The notes under the pieces were generated by a model. That model saw only the letters and a list, made by a program, of their open reading frames with translations. It ran no database searches and was not told where the DNA came from. The position numbers were made by a program, and so were the translations under genes. A stretch of 64,000 nt of DNA from NCBI GenBank assembly GCA_020744425.1, contig JAGMUV010000009.1, forward strand, positions 930,001-994,000, in the 5' to 3' direction. This DNA is from Dactylonectria macrodidyma (Eukaryota; Ascomycota; Sordariomycetes; Hypocreales; Nectriaceae). Positions 23,670 through 35,163 of this stretch are shown here, piece by piece. Numbering within the stretch: position 1 is the stretch's first letter; each line of letters opens with the position of its first letter.

Positions 23670-25644
23670 ATGTCGCTCTTTGTGCTTGCCGAGACGCCGG
23701 CAGGGTAAGTCGCAAGCCTGGAGAATGGGGCACATGGAAGGTGCGACCGGGCAATGGTCCATGGAATGCTAACAATTGGCAGCTACGGCCTGTTCAAGGC
23801 TACGGACAAGAAGATGCTGAAGAATGAGGAACTTGCTGCTGAGCTGGGACGTCCTGAAAAGGTCGTCGAGATGTAAGTAACTGTCATTTTTCTCCTTCAC
23901 CATCTTCGCCATACGCGGCTCAACCAGCTGGACGAGAGACGAAGCACTCCAACCGCGTCTCTTGGGACCAAGGCAATGGACACAACTAACGCGCGCCTTC
24001 TCCAGGCTCAAGTTGAAGAAGTTCGTCAAGTTCGACAGCGCTGCCACCGCTCTCGAGGAGGCTGCTGCCCTGAAGGAAGGCAAGGTCCCTGACCTGCTCA
24101 CTGGACTTCTCGAGGACCTGAAGGCCGAGAAGAAGGCATCGATCGCGGTCGCCGATATGAAGCTGGGCACGGCCATCTCCAACATGGCCGACCTGAACCT
24201 TCAGCCCGTCTCTGGCTCCAACACCATGGACCTCTTCCGAGGCATTCGCGGTCACCTCCCCAACTTGATCCCCGGCCTCGAGACTGAGAACATTGACCGC
24301 ATGGCTTTGGGTCTCTCCCACTCCATGTCCCGTCACAAGCTCAAGTTCTCTGCTGACAAGGTCGACTCCATGATCATCCAGGCCATCAAGCTTCTGGATG
24401 ACCTTGACAAGGAGCTCAACGTGTACGCCATGCGAACCAAGGAGTGGTATGGCTGGCACTTCCCCGAGATGGCTAAGATCCTCAATGATAACCTGGCCTA
24501 CTGCCGTGTCGTCCTCGCTGTCGGCATGCGTACTAATATTGCCGAGAGCGATCTCTCTGAGGTTCTACCCGAAGAGGTCGAGGCCGCGATCAAGGCCGCC
24601 GCTGAGATCAGCATGGGCACCGAGATTACCGATGAGGATCTCGACAACATCAAGCTCCTGGCCGATCAGGTCATCACCTACACCGAGTACCGAGCCCAGC
24701 TATCATCGTACCTCGAGAGCCGCATGCGCGCCATCGCACCTAATCTGACTGCCCTTATCGGCTACCTGGTCGGTGCCCGTCTCATCGCCCATGCTGGCTC
24801 CCTCATCAGCCTGGCCAAGTCTCCAGGTTCCACCATTCAGATTCTTGGTGCCGAGAAGGCGCTGTTCCGTGCCCTCAAGACCAAGCATGACACCCCCAAG
24901 TACGGTCTCATCTACCACTCCTCTCTCATTGGCCAGGCCACTGGACGAAACAAGGGAAAGATTGCCCGTATGCTTTCTGCCAAGGCCGCTTTGGGTCTGC
25001 GTGTCGACGCTCTTGGCGAGTTCGAGGACGATGTTGATGACGAGGAGCGGGCTATTCTTGGCCTGAGCAACCGCATCAAGCTGGAAAACCGACTCCGAAA
25101 GCTCGAGGGCAAGCCCCTCCTCCCCAAGGGTACCAACGTTACCCCCTCAGGCGAGATTGTTGGTGCTGGCCAGTTCACCCTGAAGGAGACTCGCCGATAC
25201 AACGCCGATGCCGATGGTGTCTCTGACGAGGCCGAGGAGCCCAAGTCGTCCAAGAAGAGCAAGAAGTCAAAGAAGCTCATTGAGGAGGTCGACGAGGAGA
25301 TGAAGGATGCCGAGGACAGCGACGACGAGGCCACTGCCACCCCTACCAAGGCCAAGAAGCTCTCCGAAGCTGACTACGAGCGTCTTGCTGAGGCTGCTGG
25401 TATCTCGGTCAAGAAGTTCAAGCGCAAGTATGAGCGCGGGGATGTCGAACTCAACGATGATGGCACCCCCAAGGTCTTCAGCAAGAAGGAGCTGAAGAAG
25501 GCGCGCAAGGCTGAGGAGAATGCCACCCCCTCCAAGCCCGAAGCTGAGAAGAAGAAGAAGCGCAAGCACGACGACTCGGAAGATGAGGCCGAGACCAAGA
25601 AGGAGAAGAAGCAGAAGAAGAAGAAGCGCCATTCCTCGGACTAG
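23670..25644 (+). CDS. NOP58: Nucleolar protein Nop58, box C/D snoRNP core
   Basis: Exons are 23670-23704, 23783-23872 and 24006-25644, giving 587 aa. Introns are 78 nt (GTAAGT...GGCAG) and 133 nt (GTAAGT...TCCAG). The joined N-terminus [20 protein letters not shown] is diagnostic. The NOP5NT domain spans about residues 1-70. The NOSIC/Nop domain follows with [39 protein letters not shown] and [20 protein letters not shown] (about 270-330). The tail from about residue 425 is Lys/Glu/Asp-rich with KKE/KKD-like repeats, typical of Nop56/Nop58. The protein guides 2'-O-methylation and pre-rRNA processing with Nop56, fibrillarin and Snu13 in the nucleolus. The [12 protein letters not shown] start favours Nop58 over Nop56. 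Confidence 0.97.
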
Positions 25645-26824
25645 GAGCCCTTACGGAAGAAGTTGCGGCCTGTGCCGCGACGACGCTGAAACGGAAATCG
25701 AGAGCGGACTGGCTTCGTCCCGCTCCGCCTCCTCCTTTCTCTTACTCGTCTGGACACTCCCGACGGACCATTCCCAACACAACGAACGATTGGACGGTTC
25801 CCGATGTGTAGATATGTGATACCTGAGAGACTTTGGCATGGCAGCTTCTGGCTTAACTGTTGCCCACCCCCTTTTCCTGGTTGGCTGGCGTTTGGGCGGA
25901 AGGGGCATATTGGCGTGGATGGTCATTATTATTTTTCACTTAGTTGTTTTGTGCTTTATCTCCTCCCTATCTCTACTCCCTTTACATACTGTCTTGTGGT
26001 GTACCTAGGTACTTCATTGGATTGGAAGGTTGAGAGAGAAGACGAGAAAGATGATGTATTTTGTGGAGCAGGGTCTAGAAAAAGTCAAGTCTTCGACGTT
26101 CAAAATGATGTTAGACCTCGAGATCAAAGTGACTGTCTACTAATGACATCCCCACAACAGCGGAATCAAAATGGTTTTTTCGAGATGCGATACTACCTAT
26201 TCCATGGATGGACAGTTCCTCCACTCCAACAAAGGGCTTCCACAGGAAAAGATGGAAATAAGAGTTACGAGCAAAGTCATTACACCAGTGCAATCATATG
26301 CTAATTGGAACAAACTGGGTCTTGTATCAAAGAACGACTTGGGGTATCTCTGCCCTGCACACAAAGCCTTATCCATCCGCCTGTCCCTATCATCCTGTGC
26401 CCTTTCGGGCAATATGGGTATCTGTCCAAAGCGACACATCATCATCATCATCGATTCCGTCCATCCTAACCACGTTAAACGTGAGCAACCCCCCGAGAAC
26501 TATACTAAATAGACTGAAATCAAAATACATACAACTGCCATTGTTGTTGGTGCGGTTGGCATTATTAGGGAGTTTTGTCGACGGGAGGGGTATCTGTGTG
26601 GCGAAGCAAAAAAGCGAAGAAAAAAGCATGCGATGATTAGGGATACTGAAGCACCGGTGCTCGAGGGTTTCTGGGTTCGATGGAGAAAAAGCTCTGCGCT
26701 TCTATCGAAGACGGGAAGCGCAGTGAGGAATGCTTTCGAAATCAAGTAGACCAGCCTATACCCATCGAGGGAAACCCTCAAGCGTTAGCCTTCAGTGCCC
26801 CGATCGAGATCGATTGACATCCGC
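25645..26824. other. Convergent 3' intergenic region, NOP58 / stomatin-like gene
   Basis: This is about 1.2 kb between two stop codons. A short CATCATCATCATCATCG repeat lies near 26,439-26,455. No recognisable gene. Confidence 0.6.
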
Positions 26825-28008
26825 TTAGATGTTCTCCACCACACGAGCATGCAAGGCTTGTTCGAAACCGGAGTCCTGACCTCCAAAGTCATTGTAGGAA
26901 ACCTCATTGTTGCCGCTAGACTCGCCAGTGGGGTTTGTCACGGCGGCGTTGAGGGCAGCGGCATTCATGTTTTGCTGGGCGCCAGGCAAGAAGATAACCT
27001 TGCTGTTGGCCGACTTGGCCATGGCTTGCATAGCCTCGAGGTAGCGGATCTGCATGGCAGGGGCGGAGCTAAGGATGTCGGCGGCTTGACGCATCAACTT
27101 GGCGGATTCGACCTGGGAGATGAGATGTCAGTACTTACATATAGGGAAACGGATTCACGAAGGGATGGGATGTACCTCGGCCTTGGCAGCAATGATCTTG
27201 CTCTCACCAATACGCTTGCTCTGGGCAGCCATAGAGAGGGACTCCTGAAGCTCCTGGCTGAAGATGATATCCTTGATAAGCATGCTCTCGACTTGCACAC
27301 CCCAACCAGCGGCGACGTCCTCAATGATCTCGCCGATGGACTGTGCAATCTCCTCACGGCGCTCAATGACATCCTGGAGAACGCGGGCACCAACAACGTG
27401 ACGGAGGGTAGTCTGAGTTCGCTCCATCAGAGCCTGGCGGACGTTGTTGATGCCGAAGGCGGCAATGTGGGGTGCGACAATGTGGTAGTAAATGACCGAG
27501 GTGAGGCGCAGTGTGACATTGTCCTTGGTCATACAGATCTGCTCGGGGACCTCTGCGGTCTGGATCTTGACGTCGATCTGGATGAGGCGCTCACTCAAGG
27601 GGTTGACCTGGACCAGGCCGGGGTCGACAGCCTTATAGAAGCGACCGAACTTTGTAACGAGGCCGACATTACCCTGCTGGACATTCTTGAAGGGGTTGGG
27701 GCAGATGATGCAGCAAGGGATAGCGCCCAAGGTTCCGACGATGTTTCCAAGGCCATTGACTGTGAAGGTTGAATTAGCATGCAGAAATGAGAAAAAGGAA
27801 GAAGTAGAAGTATCGTACTCATGGTACCGTACCAGCCCTTGGGGTTGGCATCGTTCTCAACGATAGTGGCATAGCTGCGCTGGAGATCTTCCTTCTTGGG
27901 TGGGATGACGGCCATCTTGGACTGGGTCTGGAAGCCTCCGGTGCCCTGCTCGGGGGCCTTGGAGGAGCTGTCGCCGTTGACATGGACTGGAGGGGCCGAG
28001 GACGACAT
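26825..28008 (-). CDS. Stomatin-like SPFH/Band 7 membrane protein
   Basis: Exons on the minus strand are 28008-27819, 27759-27176 and 27112-26825, giving 353 aa. Introns are 59 nt (GTACGA...TTCACAG) and 63 nt (GTACAT...TCCCAG). The N-terminal 65 residues are hydrophilic. A hydrophobic, cysteine-containing hairpin follows (GLGNIVGTLGAIPCCIICP), then the Band 7 domain with NVQQGNVGLVTKFGRFYKAV, TKDNVTLRLTSVIYYHIV and RREEIAQSIGEIIEDVAAGW. The C-terminus is an oligomerisation helix and a disordered tail. Stomatins form microdomain scaffolds in membranes and modulate channels. The exact membrane is unknown. An in-frame upstream ATG at 28095 would add 29 residues; I prefer MSSSAPPVH at 28008. Prohibitin proper is unlikely because of the CCIICP hairpin. 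Confidence 0.92.
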
Positions 28009-31000
28009 GTTTGTAGATATCGAATGGGTGTCGCTTGGTGGTGTTGTTTTGATCAAAGGAGTCGTCCCGTCTTCAGTGCGGGTGGTTGGCGGCATGCGAT
28101 GATTGCTGCGCGAGGTTTGAGGCGCGCGAAGAAGCACGTAAGATGGATGTGTGTTTGGTGATGGTGGATGGTGCAGCTGGTGAGATGTGAGATGTGAGAT
28201 GTGACGATGGTGCTGGAAAGAGGAGTCGAAATGTTTCGGGATGGGGGATTCGATTGCTATTTAATTTGATGGCGCGGACCAGGTCATGCCGTCACTGACA
28301 CATTGAGCCAGAGGTGGAAGGAACGGCATCCAAGCACCTGCCGACACACCCAAGACACCTAAGCAATCGTGGGCGTTGGGAGCTGTCCATGTGCCAGACC
28401 AGGCCTAGGCCTTGAGGTACATTGTAAGAGCTTCGCATGGGGGGCCCACCCACTACTCAGCCCTCCGCTGGCGGGGGTTTACTGGTCATTGGGCGCTACA
28501 AGGGTGCTCTGGCAGTGACTGGGGGACGGGTGCCTAGCAGAAGCCTAGCACCTTCGCCCACACTTTGCCCACTGTTCGACTACCTCTCTCTGTGTGATTG
28601 GCTTAGGCCTGCTTCAGTGTGGTTCAAAAGAATGGGGAACATGTGCGGGGCAGGGGACTTGGCAGGTGGTCAGTGGCGTCGTCCCACCGGATGCACGGCT
28701 CACACTCACCACCCCACCCGTACTCACTAAGATCAACTAGAGCTCCAGCGAGGCTCCAGCATTTTTACACACCCAAAGAGACAGGGCGTCGTCTCCTCAT
28801 TTGATCATCACTTTGTCACTGTGGATATCAAGCCTGCATCGTCCTGGCGATACGATGGATGCGACGATGCGACGATGCGACAATGCGAACACCGTCTCTC
28901 TCGCTCTCGCCCAGCTTCCCGCATCCGTCCCGCCCAAAACCATCCTCCAAGCCTCCCTCCTTACCCTCCCCAATAGCAAAAACAGCTCGCAGCGTTTCAA
29001 CCCACCCCTCGTGGAAACACCCCCTTCTCGTAATGTCCAGAGTGATTAGTCCACTTCACCCTCTCGGTTGCAGCGACATCCGGATACGATTCGTCCGCAC
29101 CCCTGTCGTAGAGTCTGGCAATTCTCATGACAACCCACATTCCAAGGTGATGATCAACAATCCAACTGTTCCTTCAGATCTACTACATTGACGCGGGGCC
29201 GCACATAAGCATTTGACGAGAAAGCCCAAATGAACCATTGCCTTGCCTTGCCTTGCCTTGCGTACTTGCTAGGTTCCAGGTATCCTGAAGGTCTGGGTAC
29301 CCAATTACCAACTTACCACACCGCTCCAACAACCTCCAAGCCTGTCGCAACTCATACTTCTTTTCGACACATACCACGCTCAACCCCCCACAAACTCACG
29401 AAACTCGCCCTGTTACTTACTGCCGAAGAGGGGACTGACAAAAGTGCTGTAAACCTAGCTCTCAACTCGCAGTAAAACCCGTCCAAAATTCCCGTCCGAT
29501 CTGCAAGGTGGTGTGCTGAACCGGAAGTCCACGACCCGATTCATCCAATCACGACGTTGGCGCATTATCGTCTCCTCTCGGAAGACCGGGAGCGTGACTT
29601 GCACTGCCTCTGCCCAGCACAACCCAATATCACCAATATCGACGTCAGGCCAAGAAGAAGCGAGCTTGGCGGTGACAATCGACCGATCCATTTTTTTTTT
29701 TCTGCCTTGTGAAATTTATTCAGATGGGGAAGTGGCCGAAAGCCGAAATCGAGGCCGTGTTCTTCGACCGTCGCCCGACCCCAGTTCTAGAATGCTTCTC
29801 GACTCCAGGTCTGGCCAGTTGCAGCGCCACAGCCTACATCTTTGCCACCAAGGTGCAGCCTCGTACCTTGAAATATGACGTCTGTTCCGTCCATAACAAA
29901 TTCCCAATCTGCCCCAGCTCTCCACAACGTCAGCGTAACACCGCCAATGAGATTCGAGATGCTTTAAATCAACCAGCACATCAATTGAAGGCTGAGCCTT
30001 CTTTCATTTTACAACCCACAACCAACATCCTTTCAATTTGCTTTTCCACCACCGCAGTCCACTTTAACCGCTGGGATCAGAGCCCGCCCCGACGCCTTGC
30101 GGCCCCACACCCGCCTTGCCTCGTCCTTCGCCTCCGAGGACCGGCCATCTTAAAGAAGAGATCCCCGATATCTTTTCCCATTCCATGCACATTTCCAGCA
30201 TGAACCATTCCAAGAGCGGTAATGATGATAATGAATTCCGCGAGGCAGAAACGTAGAAGTTCTCATAGAAGCTATCAGGTGATTCTTGTCTTACTCCGCC
30301 GCAAGCGATCTCCCAGGGCGTTGGAACACCTGGGCATAGCCACGAAAATCGTCCATGTTAGCCCAATGGCGCTTATTCCAAATGGGAGCCTGACTTACAC
30401 CCCCCACAAGCCTCTTCCTTCCCCTAAAATCAACATCTCCATCACAAGGCGGTGTTCTATTTCCTCAGCGCTTACTGTCATGGTCCTAAACGCTGACATC
30501 ATGGTCTGGACCAACTCAGGAGAACCAACACGTGCACTTTAAAGAGACAATTCTCGAATACGGTTCGAAATTTACCATTGCAATCTCGTTTGATCTTCTG
30601 CAAGGCTTTCACGATCCTAGCGCTGATTCCGGGGACTCGCTGCCCCAGTGACAGCCAAGTGGCGGAGGCGTACTCGTTCCATGGCGGTGCATTTTGCTTA
30701 TCTACTACTTCGACCAACCCCCTAATCAGGGACCATGTATGACAATGATTTAGCTACATTACCTCGTTGATCTACTGGATGAATAGTCTGCCTCGAGTCA
30801 TGGCCTGGTCCAAGGCAGAATCAACTTCAGCGTTTATTCAAGTGCTCTTGCTTATGCTGGCCACATGAGACTAGACTCCGCCGAGCTTGCGCATGTTCTC
30901 AGGGGATACATTCGGTAGAACCCTTGGTTTTGAAAAGAATGAAGTGCCTGGACTATATTCAACATGCGGCAGAATTTGCCATATAGCAGATCCCGAAACC

Positions 31001-31421
31001 AAAGTGTGAATGCCACGGTATAGGGTAAATCGCGCATGAAAAATCTCGCCTCAGCAGCTCTAGTAATGAAGCACCATGCGAATAGAAGGACTGGCGATAC
31101 TTAGGTCACACTCATTACAGGTGTCATGCCCAGTGTTGATCGAGCGGAGATGGTGGTTGGTGGCTTCGTGAGCCACTTACTTTTTTTTTACTTCCAGCTT
31201 CATCTGAGCTGTTGCTTGGCCCCTGGCTTTGGAGACCAATGTCTTGTCATCCCTTCAATGTCTTTTACCCATATTAGATCAATAATATGAAATAGGTGAA
31301 TAAGAAGATGTAGCAACACAAGTACGCCAATTTGCAATGTGGCTGATTGCGCTGCGGTGGGATGTGGTTAGGATGGTATGCTCTTAGTGGGCTTTTTCGT
31401 CGCAGAGTTCAACAACCGACG
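28009..31421. other. 3.4-kb gene-free interval with short tandem repeats
   Basis: No convincing gene was found. It contains three copies of TGAGATG at about 28,181-28,203, a GATGCGAC 8-mer repeat at about 28,857-28,886, five copies of TTGCC/G at 29,238-29,262 and a poly-T run at about 29,692-29,701. The first few hundred bases should be the stomatin-like promoter. A 164-codon plus frame at 29,709-30,203 has no family content and looks like chance. Confidence 0.5.
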
Positions 31422-31495
31422 TCCCCGATGGCGCAATTGGCTAGCGCGTTCGACTGTTAATCGAGAGGTTGATGGTTCGAGCCCATCTCGGGGAG
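31422..31495 (+). tRNA. tRNA-Asn(GTT), uninterrupted copy 1
   Basis: 74 nt with no intron. The acceptor stem TCCCCGA/TCGGGGA is fully paired with discriminator G. The D stem is GCGC/GCGC with loop AATTGGCTA, the anticodon loop is CTGTTAA (anticodon GTT), and the T arm is GATGG/CCATC with TTCGAGC. A T-rich Pol III terminator follows (TTTCTTTTT). Its upstream flank shares GAGTTC-AACAAC with the next copy 280 bp away, so the two look tandemly duplicated. The T stem carries an A50-U64 pair, unlike the copies at 32,611 and 35,164. Confidence 0.97.
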
Positions 31496-31703
31496 AGATT
31501 CCTTTCTTTTTGCGGTATTTCACGTATTGTGTGTGTGTGTCTGACGATGCGACAATATTGTGTGTGAAGTGTGTGGAGAACATGCAGGTCTTGACTCCCG
31601 TCCCACATTTTCTTCTCTTTTTTTTTTTGCTTAGCGAGGGTTTCGCCCCCACGTACGCTTAGCCACAATTATCGAGGCCGAGTTCCAACAACAACTAGCA
31701 ACA

Positions 31704-31828
31704 TCCCCGATGGCGCAATTGGCTGTAAGTTCATCAGTATCCTGTTTCTTCGTCTCCATTATAACATCATCAAAGAGCGCGTTCGACTGTTAATCGAGAG
31801 GTTGATGGTTCGAGCCCATCTCGGGGAG
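31704..31828 (+). tRNA. tRNA-Asn(GTT), copy 2, split in the D loop by a 51-nt GT-AG insert
   Basis: The two outer parts (31704-31724 and 31776-31828) join into a 74-nt tRNA identical in every position to the copy at 31422-31495. The insert 31725-31775 lies between D-loop base 20a and A21. Its boundaries are unambiguous and read GTAAGT...AAAG. A TATAAC branch-like site lies about 10 nt before the 3' end. The box A and box B promoter sequences are intact outside the insert, and a TTTCTTTTT terminator follows. The canonical nuclear tRNA intron site is 37/38, so this is not the normal tRNA intron class. Confidence 0.9.
31725..31775 (+). other. 51-nt spliceosomal-type intron candidate inside the tRNA-Asn D loop
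   Basis: Donor GTAAGT, branch-like TATAAC, 3' end CAAAG. Precise removal restores an intact D arm (GGCT + AGCGC). The length matches mRNA introns in this window (45-68 nt is common). Confidence 0.8.
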
Positions 31829-32610
31829 TCTCCGTTTCTTTTTGCGTGTCTTTACGTCTTGGTGCCGTGAATGACACTACACAATATCGTATATGTCCAT
31901 CACATGTTTGGCCGTCTCTCGACAGGAGACATGATGCAATTCATACGTTTTCTTCTTCATTTTTTTTCAGATCATGTAGAAGGAAGAATGGAGACTGGGA
32001 TGCGTCGCAAAGTGTATGATGTCCTCAGGTGGCGTCATTTGTTCGGAAGTCTGCTTGAGCTCAGACTCGCTCTAATTCCATCCATTACGAGGACTTCCGC
32101 TTAATTTATTTCTTTGGGCACAAGTCTTGTCAACTTCTCACAATGATGTGAGAAGCATATGGAAGCTTGTTGTGCTTATCCCCTTGCATAGCCTGGACGG
32201 CACATTTCAGTCGGTTTGTGTCGCTATCAAGCTCGAGACTTGAAGCCTTCACACGTCAGCCTTCATATATCCTCGAGATTTAAGTTGCTTAACATGAATT
32301 GCAAATTGTCAGTCTTTACTAAAAGAGCTAAATGAGGAAGAGGCTAATTGGTGATGTTGAGAGTACTGTCCAAGCTGCCTGAACTGGTGGCCAATCGTTC
32401 TATTAAGTAGAGGAAGGAAAACACATAGTGACACAGACACACTACCGGCATTGAAGGCGTGTCTCTGTGCACTCCAACTCTGAACCACAAGTGCGGAATC
32501 CTGCGTCGTGACGGACATCCCCATTGACGCGGTTGCACACCGTTTATCATAGGAGACGAAAAATCAATGGACAACACCGCCGAAGGGCAAAAAAGAACTC
32601 TGGAGACTAA
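31829..32610. other. Gap between tRNA-Asn copies 2 and 3
   Basis: About 780 bp with no recognisable gene. Chance frames up to 77 codons are present. Confidence 0.5.
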
Positions 32611-32740
32611 CTCCCCGAGGTGGGCTCGAACCACCAACCTCTCGATTAACAGTCGAACGCGCTCTTTATATGTTGTTAGAATGATTTCTCTAGAATGAAT
32701 ATGTAGAAGAGGAACTTACAGCCAATTGCGCCATCGGGGA
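32611..32740 (-). tRNA. tRNA-Asn(GTT), copy 3, split in the D loop by a 56-nt GT-AG insert
   Basis: On the minus strand the outer parts (32740-32720 and 32663-32611) join into a complete 74-nt tRNA-Asn with anticodon GTT. The insert 32719-32664 sits at exactly the same D-loop position as in copy 2, again with unambiguous GTAAGT...AAAG ends, here with a perfect CTAAC branch motif about 11 nt before the 3' end. The T stem carries G50-C64 (GGTGG/CCACC), a compensated change from copies 1 and 2 that keeps the stem paired. A T-rich Pol III terminator (TTCTTTTTT) follows on the minus strand. Confidence 0.9.
32664..32719 (-). other. 56-nt spliceosomal-type intron candidate inside the tRNA-Asn D loop
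   Basis: Donor GTAAGTTCC, branch TTCTAACAA, 3' end ATAAAG. It shares the first eight bases (GTAAGTTC) and an AACAT-like 3' region with the 51-nt insert in copy 2, but the middle differs. Confidence 0.82.
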
Positions 32741-33149
32741 CGTTGATTGGTTGGCATCGTCGAAAAATAAGCCTAACACCACCGGGTTCTGGGCACATAC
32801 ACAGGAGGTTGAACCGGTTTTCGTTGAAGGTCTAATAAATTGAGAGTGGTAGAAATGGTTTACGTCTGGTAATCACAATCGGAACATTGGACAAGAGATT
32901 GGCGTGAATGAGCAATTGTTCAAGGGGACGGTGAACGGAAAGCAGCCACAGTAAGAGCTCCAATGATGTCGGGTTTCAACAAAGCAACACTAAGAGATCA
33001 GGTCGCCGACAAAAAGGCAAGTCAAGGATAAAAGAAGTCGAGAATTGAACATCTTTCTTCCATAGATCTCGTCCACCATCTTCAATATAACTCTAGTTCG
33101 TGATGCCATTTCAACGCGGACACTGTTGGCATTAGAGCGAACTTGGCCG
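32741..33149. other. Spacer between tRNA-Asn copy 3 and the decayed membrane-protein gene
   Basis: About 410 bp with no recognisable feature. It presumably includes upstream sequence of the minus-strand tRNA. Confidence 0.5.
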
Positions 33150-34395
33150 AGTGGTGCCTCATGTATTCTAACTTATAACGTTGATGGCTGTTCATGCAAT
33201 GGCGTCCAAGATTAATCTTACAAAAGCCGTAAAACGCGCAATACTCCATGTGCCTGCCCGTTTGAACGCTGGGTGCGACTTGTGCTTGCAATAGCTGCCG
33301 GGATAACCGGGCTCATGCTATTGTTGCAACCCAACCCACAGCGATGTATGGAGGGTTCATGACCTTGAGCATGATGATATCCCACGTATTCCAGACAGCA
33401 AGCACGTAGTAGAAAAAGAAGAACCCTCGTACGTCACTTTCACCTTATGACCAGACCGATAATAGCATGCGGCTAAACCAAACAAAGCGAAACATTACCC
33501 AAAAGAAGAATTTTGCGAAGCACCAGTACGGCGGCTGCAGAAACTGGACAAGACTGGATCGAAATGAGATTTTGGTAACCTCCTTAGATTACTCTTCTTC
33601 CAAGGTTTTGAAGTATTCCTCTGACTTTTTACCCCATGCTTTCCATGTGTCCGAAGAGTTGCCTTGTTGGTCCGCGAAACTCCATATGAGAGCGGCTTCG
33701 TAGATGGCCAGGCCCGCGACCCATATTCAAGAGACTGGCGTAGCCTCATCCTTGTATGTCGCATCATTAAAATGGTAACACTTTTTGGGATCATTCTCGC
33801 CCCAGTGGTGGGGCTCCAGTAGAATAGACGAAGATGCCCAGGTAATTCCTAAGAGGACACTTACCAAAACCAGCAGTCTTCTCGTGTACACCCGCCATTT
33901 TGCCCAGGAGGTAGCATCCGAATCAGGATCTAGATTTTTGACAGCATCATAAATGCAGGCTCGCCGAGTAATCCAGAAGGAGTCTGAGGTTAGCTACCAA
34001 TATGCTGACACCATTTCCCGATGGTAAAAGGTGATTGTGTTCCATTGAGAGAATCCGGCCACCACGATAGCAGCATCTGTGATAACTTGGAGGTCGCAAA
34101 GAGGGCCGAAGGGGTATTCGGCGCCAAGAGCGAATCAATAACTAGTCCCTGTCAAGTTGACCTTTGAAGATGTGACAGTTGCAGCACCGGTCGTGACCTA
34201 TGCAGTCACGACGAAAGCGGTCATAACTTGTGCCATATTAGTGTTTGTGTCTAACAATCAGCATCATGAACTCACCCCAGCTCCAGCGATATCCGAATCC
34301 CCGGCATCTTATACTCGTTCTCACAGTCCACATAGTGATAAGCTCTCTACATGGTCGGAAGCCAGTTGACCGCTCGGGAGGCAGTTATTCTCTCA
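33150..34395 (-). pseudogene. Decayed multi-pass membrane protein gene
   Basis: No long frame survives, but the minus strand reads in linked segments as a fungal multi-pass membrane protein. From high to low coordinates these are CENEYKMPGIRISLELG, an intron-like GTGAGTTC break, ALGAEYPFGPLCDLQVITDA, AGFSQWNTITFYHREMVSAY, RRLLVLVSVLLGITWASS, GLAIYEAALIWSFADQQGN, YYVLAVWNTWDIIMLKVMN and PPYIAVGWVATIA. In-frame stops interrupt it (TGA where Trp is expected after TPVS and before FALGAEY; TAG after FVVTA). TGG-to-TGA and CAG-to-TAG changes fit C-to-T/G-to-A decay. The family resembles fungal integral membrane proteins of unknown function. The ends are approximate. Confidence 0.6.
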
Positions 34396-35163
34396 GATAA
34401 TCGAATTGACTGCTGAAGGATGAGATCGGGCACGAGGGAAATAGGCAGGAGCAGATAAAGTTATGAGGAGGAATTGCGGCCCTAAGGCAATGAAGGCGTA
34501 AAATTTTCTACTTGTTGGAAGCCTCCGTTGTGTCACGGAGAGTGACGTGAATGTGTGGCGTGGGCCATGGAGTAGCTCGAGTAGAGCGTTATGGCGCCAA
34601 CGATTTCCAGGATTTGTATCTAGTATACCACCCCATTGTATATGGGGAACTGAAGGATAAGACGGGCGTGTCGTGGAGACGCCTGGAGGTCGGAAATTGG
34701 GCACGCGTCTCCTGTGGATCGACAGTCCATCCCTATGAACGATGAAGATCAGCTTGCAGTTCGTCAGATAGACACTAAATGCATCCGCGAGCGCCGACAT
34801 TCCCCCGCAAATACAGTAAGGGCAAGTCGTGGGAATGTTTTGGTTGTATGGGACGCATAGTGCTGTGGACTCCCACTGTCGGAGAATAGTTGAGGTGCAG
34901 AAGCCAAACTTTGGACCTGGAATGCCATTTCCTGCTATGGGCGCAAAGACAACCCTTTCCCTGGTATCCAGTCTCTAGCACCTCTCTCAATGGAATTTTG
35001 GTTCATGAAGAGAAAGCAATGATTGACAATGAATTGCGGCATCTGAATGCGACGATTGGTGTCAGGAGCTGCGTTGGCGTGTCTAATTGTTTCCATGATG
35101 TCTTGAAGCACGGTTTGAGACATTGCTTCATGAAATGATATTTTTACTGCCCAAGTATCCACG
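34396..35163. other. Stretch of uncertain content upstream of the decayed gene
   Basis: Minus-strand frames here may include the lost 5' exon of the membrane-protein remnant, but I could not align any part to it. No other feature was seen. Confidence 0.4.

Noticed and set aside
26795..27772. Plus-strand frame of 325 codons
   Set aside because: It lies antisense across the stomatin-like exons and reads through their introns. It is a shadow frame.
28851..29262. Short tandem repeats as a CRISPR or satellite array
   Set aside because: Units are 5-8 bp with 3-5 copies and no spacers. They are ordinary microsatellites.
29709..30203. 164-codon plus frame as a gene
   Set aside because: Pro/Ser/Arg-rich without ordered blocks, poor start context, no splice partners and no recognisable family.
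31378..31662. Small proteins overlapping the tRNA-Asn genes
   Set aside because: The frames are the tRNA sequence translated (RSTVNREV-type strings recur at each copy), not genes.
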